64,000 bases of DNA from Embiotoca jacksoni (Eukaryota; Chordata; Actinopteri; Embiotocidae). Of the stretch, positions 11,671 to 24,514 are shown in pieces (the first letter of the stretch is position 1; every line of letters begins with the position of its first letter). A program made the position numbers and the translations under genes. The notes beneath the pieces are model-generated. The model did no database searches. It had not been told where the DNA came from and worked only from the letters and a program-made list of their open reading frames with translations. Location of the stretch: assembly GCA_022577435.1 (NCBI GenBank), contig JAKOON010000009.1, positions 11,164,411 to 11,228,410 on the forward strand, in the 5' to 3' direction.

Positions 11671-11902
11671 CTGGGAGCAGAAAACAGAACAAAGGGTACA
11701 TAAAAAGGTTTATATCTTGAAGAAGAACCGTTGTGGTAGAAATGCATAAGGATCAATTGTAACATGCTGCTCAAGGCAAACAAACATGAAAGGTCAAGTG
11801 GTATCATAGCTCTTCAAACAGTTAATCTTGCAATCCATTTAAGTTTTACCAAAAACCACTTACTACCACATTTGCCCATACTTTTTTTTTTTTTATTATT
11901 AC
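11671..11902 (-). other. trps1: trps1 intron, 232 bp
   Basis: Donor CAAG|GTAATA and acceptor GCTCCCAG. It contains a run of 14 T residues (plus strand) near 11881. Confidence 0.9.
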
Positions 11903-12515
11903 CTTGGCTGGTGCTCGATGGGTTAGACGATTGATCTTTGCGGCTCTTGGATGCCATGTGGTCTCGCTCTCCTCCGTCTCTTCTTCCCCCTCTTTCCCTC
12001 TCTCTGTCCATCCCACCAGGGTTGGAGTTGTTGGGGCTCATAGAGCCGCCCGCGCTCATTCTGTGTCTTTGTTCATAGTGCTCTAAAAGCTTCGCCGAAC
12101 CCCCTGACCACTCGCAACTCCAGCTACAGAATTTACACCAATAATACGTCTGCACGGCTCCTCGACCGGCCTCCCCCGTCCAGCCGGATGAATCGGAACA
12201 CACCCGGACAGGGATGAAGTACCCGACCAGGGAATCGTCCTCCGCTCGCACGGCCACTCGCTCTGCCCCGTCTAAGATTTGACTCCTCCCCTTCAGCTGG
12301 TTGTCATGCGTTGCCAGGTTATTGGTGGTCAGCAGAGGTGTGGTTGGTGGAGTTTTGACTTTGTTTGGATGTGAGGACAGGAAATGTTGTTCAAGTTCCA
12401 AGGAGTTACTGCCCATGTACGTGAAGTTGCAGAATTTGCAGCGAAAGTACTTAGTGTTCCCCTGGCAGTCAGAGGTCTTCCGGCCGATTCCAATTAGCGT
12501 TCCACCCAACGTCAC
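11903..12515 (-). CDS. trps1: trps1 coding exon (residues 280-484); ZF2 and ZF3
   Basis: This exon has acceptor GTGAACAG and donor CAAG|GTAATA; its 613 nt start in phase 0 and leave one base. It encodes VTLGGTLIGIGRKTSDCQGN, closely matching TRPS1, followed by two C2H2 fingers. ZF2 uses C305, C308, H323 and H328 within YFRCKFCNFTYMG. ZF3 uses C406, C409, H425 and H430 within YYWCKFCSWSCEW. The linker between them, and a basic, charged tail (residues about 431-483), are poorly conserved and probably disordered. The polypyrimidine run at 11881-11894 lies just past the donor inside the following intron. Confidence 0.95.
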
Positions 12516-14543
12516 CTGTTCACAAGCAGAAAAAGACAAAAAGGTAATTAATGAATCTCATTCCAAAACTTTTATCTTGTACTGCAAAGAGCAATTTAGA
12601 AGACAGTCTGGGGTAGAAAATCTCCCCATTTTTAGCTGATGGTAAACGACTCTTGACCGTTCAAAAAGACAAACATTACTGGTATTACTGTAGTAAAATA
12701 AGTATTAAGTTATATATAATTTCAGTTAACAAAGTAGTGGAAGCTAAACCTAACTAGATTTGATAAGGGATCTGAAGGGATTCAGAATTAATAAAATAGT
12801 AGTTAAAAGTAGTCAACCTCAATAAAAGGTCGTAATACTTAAAAACACTAACCTACCAACAGTTACTAGACAATAGACGACAGTTACCTGACATGCTTTG
12901 GTCATAACTGATTTTTGCGACCTATATCCTGGGTTGTAATGTACCTACTATACTTTGTCCTTCAAGGTCAAAAGTAATACATGAAAGAAATGAGATATAA
13001 GGCTGTCATTTTTCCTATGCAGAAGATATTTGGCAAACACATGACACAAGCCTTCAATCATAGAGCTGTGCTGGAAAGTTATGCCTCGGCTACTTCAGCC
13101 CACAATGAACACAATCCATCACTTTTTGTACACAAATGTCGACAATTAAAAGGCTGCCCTAACTCTAACTAACCAACCAATAACATGTCTACCAGGCTCT
13201 ACTGTAGCATTTAGTGTTTCAGGCCAAGATTTTGCATTACTGAGTAAGCAAGCAACCTGACACTCGTCTGGTTTTCATTAAGTTAGCTCTCAGACTATAG
13301 GTGATTACAGTGTGCTGCTGGCTATACTGGTGAGCAGGCAATCTGGCAAGCCTTACAGTGACATTAGACTCACTGCTGTACGATATGGATTTGTCTCTTT
13401 ACAGATCTGTGGTTTGATACTGACTACAGACCATCTGGCAAGAGAGGTTTTAAGTGAGCAAAGGTGTATAGTTTCATAATTTTGCATATAGGAGCATATT
13501 CAGCTTGAGTTTTACAGGGCAAATACTTTACTACAAAATGTTCTTAATTCATGTCCTAATTTTCAACTTAACCCGGCTATGATTAGAAGTCCAAGACATG
13601 GCTGATTTTTGACTGAATCTTGTATTAATTAATCCATTGATGTTTGTCATCCAGGTCATTATGTTCTTTGTTTTCAAACTCGACTTGAGGGACCCCAGGG
13701 AACTTGCTTGTTTTTACCTTTGTTGCAACTGGACAATATGCATTATAATTAAAACTGAACTTGCTTTGTCTTTGTAAGGTCTTTGTGAATACATTTTCGA
13801 AGATGGAAGGAATAGACTAAATTATTTAATGTCCATTGAAAATAAATTCATATCCATTAAGAAATTTTAAAAATTACATCAAAAATGCTAACTAAAGACA
13901 CAGTGAAATGGTAAGATTTCACTGTGTATACACATTTATACATGCCTCAAAAAGGGTAAATTATGTGTGAGATGGTACATTACAGTTCAAGCGAAGACAA
14001 TAAATTCAGAAGGCTAAATGAGAGCTATCAGCTCTCACTGTGTGTGATCTCACAACAGCAATCATCACATCCCACAGATCCTGCCCAGGCAATTAGCAAA
14101 GAGCCAAACACCAAGAAGAACTGACAGAAAGACATAAAGGAGAATATGAGAGGGGACACGGAAACAAGAAAAGAGGCAAAGGGCAAACAGGACAAGTTGA
14201 GTGAAAAGAGTACAAGTTGATGAACAGAGGTGAGGAGAAGAAAGAGATGAGAGATAGATGAAAAGCAAATTGAGAAGTTCGAGGGGGGGGGGATGATTAG
14301 ATAGAGAGAGCGAAGGAGGAAGGCAGAGCGGAGGAGGTGAAGGAGAAACAAAGACAGAGGATAAGAGAGACAAATGGAGAACAGACAGAGAAAAAGAAAG
14401 TTAAATATGTCTGACAGCTGTTTCATTACACCGTCTAACAGCCGATTATAACTCCTGGTTCTCTGTCTGTCTCTTCTGCTGCCTTCCCTCCTTCTATTCT
14501 CCATCTCTCTCTCACTCATTCCTTCTTTCCCATATCCTCCCTT

Positions 14544-14546
<3 letters not shown>

Positions 14547-14576
<30 letters not shown>
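14547..14576. repeat. poly-T tract, about 30 bases
   Basis: An uninterrupted T run on the plus strand; it could be the tail of an antisense retroposed sequence or simple slippage. No recognisable element adjoins it. Confidence 0.95.
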
Positions 14577-17228
14577 CAGGAATCTCATTGGTTGACGGGG
14601 CATCTCGTCTCAGCAAATGACAACATGGAATTTTCCAAACGTGGGCGGGAGAGAGAAAAAGTGAGTGAGAGATGCAGAGAATAGAGACCCCTTTCATTCG
14701 ATTTTTTTTTTTTTCTTAATACTTTCACTTTTTCTTCATAATGACGACTTAAGCCCACTGGATTTTCTATTTCTGACTCAGTATGTGTGAGTGTGTGTGG
14801 AGCCTGACTACTGTGTGTACGTGTGTGTGGTTCTGTGTCCATTACGTGACTTACGGCCATTACAGCTGGTTTAAATGAAATGAAACTCCCTGACTATTCC
14901 TCAGACACACGTTTATTAAATCATCCCATTTAAGTCTTTCATGCAAAAACTCACTGTTACTCTTCATGCACATTCAAAGTCCTAATCCTTGATCCAGTTG
15001 TTACCAAAACTAGGGTAGTCCCAATGCAGAAAAAGACAATTCAGTAAACTATCAAAATTGAAGACCTTATTTTTAAAGCATACTGTATGTATGACAATGA
15101 AATGAATTAAAACAAAATACACCTGCTGTGTAAATCAATTGGTATTTATTTAATGCACTTAGAATATGAGTCTTAGTATGCATATTTATAAAATGTTGTG
15201 TTTGCATTTGATAGTGTGCCTATTTAACAAATTGGATTAGGACATTTTCCTGTGATTTAAGAGCAAGTTCATGACATTTAAACGTCTTCTACTGAAATAT
15301 TAACTAGTCTTAATTTACAGAACAGTTACAGTCAACACTATTTCAGCAACTAAAAAATAATTTCAGAATGAAACCTGAACAGCTTGCTGCCTTATAAAGA
15401 AACACTGGTTTTCAAATATATATTCCAATATCTTTAAAAACAAAACAAAAAAACACACATACATCTGTATTTCAAAGCTACAGTAGACCCAGTCTTTTAA
15501 AACCATTTTTGGAAAATCTACGCAAGGCAATAAGTGACGTGTATGCCTGAAATGTAAGGAGTTGTTTCTTTGGCTTTAATATTTAGTAGCAACAGCAACT
15601 ACAAATCAATGTTTAGTGTAGCTGTTTGTTGTTACCAAAGTCTACAGCTGTGAATTTCACTGCTTAGAAGCTCTTGTTTTAAGGTGCAGCTAAATTAAAC
15701 TAAGTAATTTAAAACATCTCTATCCTCAAAGTAATCAGCTCATCTGTTGATGTCCACACTGCACCTGCAAATTACATCAGACCTTTTAATGTACTCTGAT
15801 GGTTTATAATTACAAGGTGAAATTCAACTATCTTGGAAGGGAAACGTTTAACTTGTAGAATAAATTATGACTGACAGGTTTGCTTCATTTCCATCATTAA
15901 CCTGCAATTTCTCAGCAAGGTAACTCCCACCAGATCGTAGCCCCTCTTAGAAATTGTATGAACTCGGCACTGAATATGAGGGATTAGTAAAGGATACGCA
16001 TTTATAATCCATTATTTAAAACACAGTTAAAAATGATGCATGTGGTGCGCATGCAAGTGTAGGTGTGTGTATAAATGCATGGCCTGTAAGAGATTTGGGG
16101 AGCAGACTGTGTGGCTGTGCGTCTCTGTGTGTGCGTGTGCTCGAGTGCACATGTGTCTATGTGCGGCCTGTCTGCCAGGTGTCCTGGTTGCCTCCCTTTC
16201 TGTGTCTATCCATCTGTCAGTCTATAAAATTTTATAACTTGCAGCACAAAGCGTCACTGTCCAAATAACACACACCCCATGTTACAAATCAGTTGCAGCT
16301 TCCTCTACCCAATAAATTATTACATTCAGTTATGAGCCTAACTTTACAGATTTATGACAACAAGCACAATTACAGTAAACTGTTAACTAAATCAATGTGT
16401 TGCTTGTATTAGATCAAAGTTTCTAACTAATGCTGGTTACTTAAAACTTTTCTGATATAACATTTCACAATGCTTCATGTTGCCATGAATAATCTCCAGT
16501 TCTTTTTTATGTTATCTAGTATTTAAAAATGAAGGAGAGTAAAAATTATCTGCACCGCAAGCTTTATTCATAAAAGGTTTTCAATATTACATTCCCTCAG
16601 TTTATAAATATTTTGTATCATTGTTAAAAGCCCCTTGATACAACAAATATCAATGACTGCAAATAATGACTTAAAATAATGCCAAGCACTGTCTTTTTAA
16701 GTGTGCTTTCGATATCAATTAAAAGAACACTTCAGATAGAATGCAGCATTTACTGTCGGAAGTGCATGTAATTTACAATACTGACAAGCATATGCAAAAA
16801 AAAAAAGATGATACATTAATACTGCATTGCATCTATATCTGTAGACCTTTAAAAGTAAGTGTTAATGCTCTATCTAAAAGTACAGTACTAGTGTAAAATG
16901 TATGACCTCAGAGTTTAATGATATATTACAAAACAAACAACAAATATCAGTGTTTGGAGTAGATTTGAGAGAACTGTAAGAGCAAGCGAGATGTAAATCT
17001 GCTGGGATGCTGCCATAATAGCCAAGGTTATCGAGAAAGCACTTGTTTTTTACACTCCTTCACATAATCCAGTAAAAATGTGTGTTAAAGTCTGTGTTTC
17101 CGAGGTGTTCTTTTAAAGGTGGTGCCACATTTTGTATTTCTCTTGGTGCCATTAGCAAATCTGCCCTTTAAGTCATTATCAATGTATTTATGGATCTTGC
17201 ACTCAATTGTCACGAGGCAAGTGTGGTG

Positions 17229-17252
17229 ATGTACCACCTTAATGTGGTACAT
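17229..17252. repeat. 9-bp inverted repeat (hairpin)
   Basis: Arms ATGTACCAC and GTGGTACAT are separated by 6 bases. It is perfect and lies in repeat-poor intron sequence. Confidence 0.85.
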
Positions 17253-17882
17253 TATACCAATTTCTTCGGAATTTTGATGTCTTTATTTTTGCTTCATTTA
17301 ACCATATAGCCCCAGTGAATACAGAAGCATTTTACAGTGTGAGGCTCACCATAATCTGAGAACAGTCCTCTTGTAGAGCAAGGTTTATAGATAAAGCCAA
17401 ATAAAAGGGACAGCTTTCCCAAGTGGGAAACCTGAGGTGTTTTTTCAAGAGTGATGGTAAAAAGACTCGTCAAATTGACAGCTACTGTGAGCCGTCAGCA
17501 CCAACAATGCAGGCTTTTTGTAGGACTACAGAGGCAACAAAAAGATGCTATAAACCAGAGCTTTACGGAACCAAATCTTTTTTTCACCCTTCAGAACTTG
17601 CCCGCAATTAACCAAATACTGTCTCACCACAGGATCTACAAAGCTGCTGTGTTTTTCCTTACTTTGTTATTTCTTTTACTTATTTCAACTTTTTACTTAC
17701 TGTTGGGTTGGCAGTATTTCTGTGCGCGTGTTTGTACTTTTTTAATTTACTACTTTTTTTCTTTTATTTTTATGTGTATGGGTTTTGTTACTAGGCTTAA
17801 TTAAAAAAAAAAATTAAAAAAAAAACAGTTAAACACCGTCACATCTTTTAAACATGTTGATGTGTGTTTCTTGACCAGTTAC

Positions 17883-17998
17883 CTGTACGTCATATGTGCC
17901 GTTCATCATCACTGTCCTGTGCTGCTGATTCTGGATATCTGGTCTGGTCTTCCCCAAGTCTTTGGCTTGGCCCCTCGGCCCTTGTCCTGCCTGGATGT
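17883..17998 (-). CDS. trps1: trps1 coding exon (residues 241-279)
   Basis: A short exon of 116 nt. The acceptor is TGATGTCAG and the donor CAG|GTAACT. The acceptor was chosen because it is the only nearby AG that continues the one-base phase from the previous exon; the more upstream TACCAG would create an immediate stop. It encodes a polar linker ending NGTYDVQ, identical to the human TRPS1 motif that leads into the next conserved block. There is no domain of its own. It is separated from the first coding exon by only 423 bp and from the next by 5.4 kb. Confidence 0.88.
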
Positions 17999-18421
17999 CT
18001 GACATCAGAGATACAAGAAGGGGGTCAGACTGGTAGAAACAGATAAACAAAAAGGGGTCAAGCTGCTTGAGGCACAAAACAAACATGACATCTGAGACGG
18101 AGGAAAACTTTTAGATCGACGAATAGAAACTGTTGTGGCAAGTAAGTGGTACAGCATGAGCAGAGAGGAAACCAAGCTTTATGTTCAAACTTTCCATCTT
18201 CAAAACAGTCTTTATGTTAAAATGAAGACAGACTTTATAAAACGGTGAGTTTGAATCCTACTGGATTTTTGGCTCAGATTTATTTCTCGAAAGTTTTCAA
18301 CAGGCCTGGATCAGTGATGCTTTTTTCATGAATCTGTGAATGGTTTCATATCATTTTCCATTTATTTGAAATAATAAGCATCAACACAACTCAAAAAAAC
18401 ACTTAAAACATGTGGAGTTAC
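17999..18421 (-). other. trps1: trps1 intron, 423 bp
   Basis: Donor TTAG|GTAACT at 18422/18421; acceptor TGATGTCAG at 17999. Just ahead of the acceptor an additional in-frame AG (TACCAG, near 18032) exists but gives a stop with the incoming phase. Confidence 0.85.
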
Positions 18422-19144
18422 CTAAAGCTGTGTGTTGGGGAGCCATGTTGTGGAGGGCCAGGATGTGCTTGTCGAGGGCGGCATCCTGTCGTGTGCGGTT
18501 GTGCAGGCCCAGGTGATACTTCCTAAAGTGCTTCACCAGGTCAGCGGGGTCGTTGCCATAGTAACCGTAACCGCACACATTGCACTTGAAGTCCTGGAGC
18601 TTCGGAGAGGGGCTGGAGGAGAGCGGAGGGGTGTTGGTTGTCGACTCCTCCCCTCCTTCCTGTCTGGGGAGGAGGAGGTGGGGGGCAGAGAGGAGAGGTG
18701 GGGTGAGATGGTCTGCCTCCCCTCTATCTCTGTCGCTCCTCTCTCCCTCATCTACGCCCCTCTCCCCATCCTCGGGATCCGACTGGCTCTCTGGTCTGTC
18801 AGTCGATGCCGCTCCTCCTTGTTTCCCCCTCGCCCCTCCTCCACCTCTCCTCCCCCCTCTCTCCTCATTACCGTAGCGATCGCCGACAGATGAGGGAGAG
18901 ACTGATGAGGAAATGCACTCGCTCTCGCCCTCCTCCTCCTCCTGCTGCTGCTGCTCCTCATCTCCTCTGATCCGTTCAGAAGATTCTGGTTCAGAGGGTC
19001 GGTTTATTCGGTCGGCCTCTGCTCCCACTCTCCCCTCCTCCTCTCCTTCCTCTTCCTCCTCTCCAGCTGGCCTCCTCCCCTCTTCTTCTTCCTCCTCTTC
19101 ACCTCCAACACTCCGGATAGGGGGATTCTTCTTCCTCACCATCT
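18422..19144 (-). CDS. trps1: trps1 coding exon with the start codon (residues 1-241); ZF1
   Basis: First coding exon of a zinc-finger transcription factor. The ATG is at 19142-19140; only two bases (AG) separate it from a pyrimidine-rich acceptor ending TTTTTAG, so the 5'UTR continues in an upstream exon. The protein begins MVRKKNPP, as in vertebrate TRPS1. Residues about 15-75 are very acidic (runs of Glu), followed by a disordered Arg/Gly/Ser region that differs from mammals. Residues about 182-240 hold the first C2H2 finger (C187, C190, H205, H210) within a stretch nearly identical to human TRPS1 (core YGYYGNDPADLVKHFRKYH). The donor is TTAG|GTAACT, leaving one base of codon 241 (Asp). 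TRPS1 is a nuclear repressor that acts in chondrocytes, joints, hair follicles and kidney. Antisense reading frames here are shadows of the GC-rich exon. The gene identity is very secure; the exact 5' edge is less so. Confidence 0.95.
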
Positions 19145-19612
19145 CTAAAAAGGTGAAGAGGCAAAAAAAAAAAGTTATGTTTTGGTTTTATAATCACATT
19201 TTTTTTTTTTATTTAGGTTATATTAGCAGTAGTGATGTAAATATGAAGGAAGTGGGGGATAAAAAAATAAAGAAATGTCAAAACTAAAAGATACAAGGTG
19301 TTTTCAGAAATTAAAAAAATGTTCTGTGGATTATATACATACACACTCGCATACAATTTTCTGACAATGATGTAAAATATGTGTCCTGAATAGCTTCGAT
19401 TCAATTTGCAAACTTCTTTGAAAGCTGAAATCTGTGATGCGCCTCAACCACAAACTTCATCAAAGCAAAACAGACATAACAAATCAGAAACATCTCAGCT
19501 GCGAGAGATGCAACTGCCATCTCAACGCACACACTCGTCTTGCAACTTTTTATTTTTCTAACTAGGGACTGAATCTTTTTATCGTTATGGAAACCATCCG
19601 TGAGAATCTTCC

Positions 19613-19772
19613 AGCACGTGACCACATCAAAACACAAACCATATCACAGGGAATGAGTCGGCGAGGGAGAGGAGGGTGAGGCGCAGAGAGACATAGGGGG
19701 AAGACAGACATAGGAGAGAGACGGAGAGAATGGCCAACGCACGACCACATCAAAACCGCACACCCCATATCA
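19613..19772. repeat. pair of diverged 38-bp direct repeats
   Basis: The copies at 19613-19650 and 19736-19772 share GACCACATCAAAAC exactly and continue as similar 'CACA..CCATATCA' sequence. ACCACA is a RUNX-type core. The repeats lie about 500-600 bp upstream of the first coding exon. Confidence 0.75.
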
Positions 19773-21107
19773 GAAAGATGGATGACGGAGGCGGCAGACT
19801 GCAATTCATCCCCTCTGGCCGTCCGAATTTCTCTCTTTTCTGCATCTCTTTCCGCGCGCCTTCCATTCATTCTCTGGCTTGAAAACTCTCCTTTTCTCAT
19901 CTCTCGCTGTCCTTGGTGCTCTCTCTGCATCACCTGTCCTTCGGTTTCTTCTCTTTTATTTATTATATTGTTGTCTACCTCTCTCGCTCTCATTTCATAT
20001 CCCATTTTACTTTTATTCCCCACTCATCTTCAGTTTTGACCTTTCACCCTTTATTCATCTTCCTCACCACCATTTATAATCAGTGTAAAACACAACTGCC
20101 AAAGAAAAAAAAGCACGTCAAGGCATTCTCACTCGTTTTTTATGCTCTATTGCATTCTTTCACATGCAAGAATAATTGCTACGATAATTTAAGTAATGCC
20201 ATCATTAAAATTTTTCTTTCTGCTCCTGCCCTCTCCCTCCCTCCATTCTCCCACCACCCTTCCCCTCCCTCCCTTATAATCACCATACAAAGCCATCAAA
20301 TAACCAACCATGTGTTTTATGTTAAACCATCATCTTTCTTTTGTTCAAAAAGAGAACAATTGTGGTCGTGCTCTTCACAACAGTCGTGACAGAGCGATGC
20401 TGCATGTGTGTCTGCGAGGATGTGCGTCCAAGCGTGTGTTTATTTGTGGTCGTTCAGTTCATATTCAGTCGTAAACACAGTCAACCCGTTGACCCATACG
20501 CTGTGTTTGTATGTGTGTGTGTGTTCGGTCATAAACACAGTTGAACTCAGCAGACAAGACGCCTGATAGACGCCAAAACCGATCACTTTTAGATCAATGC
20601 AATATGAGGCTTGAAAGACACGGAATGTGTGCGACTGTTTTTCTGTGTGAGTAATGCATATTTGATGATGCGTCTGGGAGAGAGATAGCATGCGTGCCAC
20701 CCTGTTACTTTGAGAGATAAACTTTTTTTTTTGTATTGTTATTTACTAACTGCAACCTGCAAACAGTTAAAACATGAGAGAATCTACGCAGACACATTTA
20801 AAGAAAAGAAGTTAAAGGGAGCAGAGCTGAAAACTGATATCTAGATGACCATGTAGATAAACAATGAAAAGGACCCCATGTTTTAAAACTCTGTAATGTT
20901 ATCTAGAGGATTATGAAGAAAAGAAAACATAAACAGAGAAAGAAAAAGGACAGAAAGAGAAACGCTTTCATGGTTGAATCCAATTTCTTTCTATGGCTTT
21001 TGTACAATTTTACAATTTTCTCTCCCTCTTTCTCTCTACCATGCAACTATTAAAATAAAGCAATTTATGTCTGCAAGGGCCCACGCCTAAACCAGCCCTG
21101 GCACTCG

Positions 21108-21270
<163 letters not shown>

Positions 21271-21797
21271 TCAGTGCAGGGAGCAGAGGAAAATCTCATC
21301 AGATGTTCACCACACCCAGTCAGAATTCATCATTCACTAAAACACACGCACACACACAGTGGAAAACTACAGATCGTTGTGGTAGAGCAATGAAGCTGAA
21401 ATTCCGACCTAAGAGGCATTGACTGACCCAACTGTATTTCTATCTGCCACCGAAATTTCATCAAAACAATAACGACAGCAATAACGAGTATCAATCATTT
21501 GGATAAAGCATGATATCAACACAACGTAAAAGAGTGAGAATATTAGCATTATTTGTTAATCCATGTACATCGGCATCACTCGTTCTTGTGCTTAAGTTTA
21601 ACAAAGTGCTTCACACCATCAGACAGAGCAATAACAGATCGACTTGAAACCTATTAAGTGATTAAAATCAAAATAAGCAATCAAAGGTTAATAAACTGAA
21701 GAACCCTGAACAGACTTCAGGGGAACAGACTGATCCAGGATGTGGCTAAAAAGCATAGGTGTGTGTTAAGAGGCTGTGTGTGTTTCTGGGTGTTTGC

Positions 21798-21798
<1 letters not shown>

Positions 21799-21895
<97 letters not shown>
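21799..21895. repeat. (TG)48 microsatellite
   Basis: A pure TG run, the longest single uninterrupted dinucleotide array in the window. Confidence 0.97.
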
Positions 21896-21896
<1 letters not shown>

Positions 21897-22457
21897 TCAA
21901 TGTCGCAGCACGGCCTTTGTCTGCTTCGGGCTGTATACACAGACTGGAACCATTACTATCAACTACAATTAGGTACAACCCACCACAACATACCGCATAA
22001 CAACTACTGCTACTAGCTACGATTAGCCCCCTATACACCACAATGGCCTCACTACCACAGCGAAGATAAATGTGACAGTTAATCGTTTCCATCAACTACA
22101 ATTAGCTCTAACGCCAGTGAGGCTTTTATCTGAAACTGCCAATAATCATCCCAGGACAAGTGCTGAAAGATCCAGTGACTTTTTTCTACAACCAGCTGGC
22201 ATTTGCAATTGGCATCTGACAGGGGCACAAATAATGTTTACTTTTATAACAGCTATTTGGGAGATACCTTTTTTGACTCATCTATAACATATCAGAAAAA
22301 AGTGAAACAAAACGTTCCATACTTGTCACCGACATGTTGAAATTCCTTGTTTTTCCTTACCAACATTTAAAAATGCAAAATATTCATTGTACAATAATAA
22401 AATTGTAGAAAATCTTAAAATTTGTGAATGTTTGTCACATCAAACAACGACATTAAA

Positions 22458-22975
22458 CATTAAAGTCCCCCTGAACTCAATGTTTTTCTGTTTGTTCTTA
22501 CAGTTAAATGTTTGAGCTTCATGACGTAGACTTTAAAATTAGAAGGTTGTTTTCACATTCATCTGCTGAAGGAGATAAGTTTTTGTCTGCTCATTTTAAT
22601 TCAGCTTTTTTTTTTTTTTGGTGTGGGGGGAGGGGGAGGAGGAGGGGCTAGGAGCAGGATTTGTGACATCACAAATAGTTTGCAAGCCACTCTTGATCCA
22701 GTATTCAATTTACACGAGCGTGATGTGGAAACTTGAAGCCTCCAGTGCACATACACTGACAATGTACGTTAGAGTGAAGTATGAGATGTATTGTATCCAG
22801 CTGTTGAACATTAGAAATGAAATATATTAGCATATCTATAGTCAGAATTTTTTAAGGAGTGAAAAAGAATAGAGTCATTTCAAGGATTTTGACCAGAAGA
22901 TTTAACTTTTTTGTAGAAAAACCATATCAGACACTATTATTTGGAGGATTTCTTTTCCATCTTAGAAAATGTCTG
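22458..22975. mobile_element. teleost interspersed repeat, probably a nonautonomous DNA element
   Basis: It begins 'TTAAAGTCCCCCTGAA' and includes a T run, a G-rich block, the near-palindromic word TTTGTGACATCACAAA, then GAAGCCTCCAGTGCACATAC. I recall this arrangement as recurring in many fish genomes, but I cannot name the family. Boundaries are approximate and no coding sequence is seen. Confidence 0.5.
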
Positions 22976-23199
22976 GTGGGTACATTTACAATTTTTCAAT
23001 GATTGATTGTTGGCAATTAATGTGGCTCTTCAGAGTGTCTTTTTCACAAAAACTAAGCAATTACTTAACTCACTCCAACACGATAAACAACAATGGATGT
23101 TATTGTTGTCAGTTGTCAGGCATTTTTGTAAAGTTTAAAGGTCTATATGTGTTGCTTTTATTCCATTATAAACAAAATACAGCTCAACCCCATGATGTG

Positions 23200-23545
23200 T
23201 ACAGGATCAGCATGTAACACCAAGCCGCTGCAAATCATAAGAAACCAAGGAGGTCTTTTTCCATTCAGAGAACAAAGTTAGATCTCACTAATGGAGAAAA
23301 ACAGATTACCAGTACATCTCAACCATTTCACCCAGTGACTCCAAGCTAATTCTCTAAATGCATATTATTGAGTCACGGTAATGGATGGGTTTGATACCGA
23401 ATCTGAACACATGCATATATTCCTGCTGCCTCCAGATATCTCTGCTCTTCCCCTCCCCGTGGGACAGCTGTGGTTGGCATCTTCATCTTTCATAAACAAA
23501 GGATTAATGTGCAACATATGAGAAAATAATGCTAAAGGCAAGGTC
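23200..23545. promoter_or_regulatory. enhancer-like noncoding block (candidate)
   Basis: Repeat-poor sequence with ATTAAT/TAAT words and a forkhead/SOX-like core (CATAAACAAAGGATTAATG near 23492). The call rests only on composition and motif content. Confidence 0.25.
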
Positions 23546-24514
23546 TTGTTACCAAGAGAGAGCTCCCAAGCTCTTCTTTGTGTTTCTTGATCTGCGTCAT
23601 TGTCTCTTCATGTTATCCTCTCTGTCTTTGTCCCTATATTCCCATCATCTGTCCACACTTTTCTCTTGTGATGCCATTTATTCTCCTCTCCTCTGATTTG
23701 TTCTAACTTTTGTATGGTTTGTGGAGAAATGGGGGCACACTGATTGATGGTTGAGGGAGGAAGGAAGTGAGAAAGGCTAAAGAAGGTAAGGACTCTTAAT
23801 TAAAACTAAAATCATTGTACTGTGTGTGAGAGAGGAGTAAAAGGAAGGAGGACAGGAGTTTTAAGGGGAGGAAGGGTTTTAGACAGGAAAACTAACACAT
23901 TTTATTCTTTTAATGAGAAAAAAATAAGAGATATTGTTGGGGGAAATTGATAGAAATAAATAAAAAGCAACGTGAGTGCAGGAGAGAGAAAGGCAGGAGG
24001 CAAAGAGCAGATAAGCTCCACATACTAATAAGCATCCCCCCAAAATGTGGATGACTACTTTAAAGCTTCCTCTCATGTCCAAAGTAAGTTCAAATTTTGC
24101 CACTGGAAAAACAGTGTTTATTATTACTGGAAAGAGACATTTCATAGACCACCTCTCATCATCCTTTAAATTTACCGTGGAACCACAAAAATAACTTCTC
24201 ATTATTTAAATCTTTTCAACAGATTTCTCGTACACTCTGGGTCTGATTTGTCCGACACTGAAGATGGTGTCGGGCTTCCAGCTGGATGATTTGATTCAAA
24301 CCGATTCTGCAGCCCACAATGAGCTTCCAGGTTTATTTGGACTCAAATTTAAAAATTAAGTCTGACCCAGATGTCTTGTTCTGAGGTGCAGGTGATGGGG
24401 AACTTGAGCTCAGAAAGCCACTGACATTGAGTAAGTATGAGTGGAAGTGTGGTTTATACAACCCCACTTTAAAACATCCAAATCCAATCTTTTCAAATCT
24501 CAGAAATTTTTATT

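Larger units (their letters stand above)
12516..17882 (-). other. trps1: trps1 intron of 5.4 kb
   Basis: Donor CAG|GTAACT at 17883/17882; acceptor GTGAACAG at 12516. Contents: a purine-rich plus-strand stretch at about 14110-14400, a poly-T run at 14547-14576, and a repeat-poor segment at about 15500-17300 with several TAAT words that could be conserved noncoding DNA. No gene seen. Confidence 0.88.

Noticed and set aside
14028..14603. 191-codon minus-strand frame
   Set aside because: It arises from a poly-A/T run plus a purine-rich stretch giving Leu/Ser/Phe-rich nonsense; it lies inside a trps1 intron.
18432..19287. Plus-strand frames opposite the first coding exon
   Set aside because: Antisense shadows rich in Ser/Pro from GAG/GGA codons on the coding strand.
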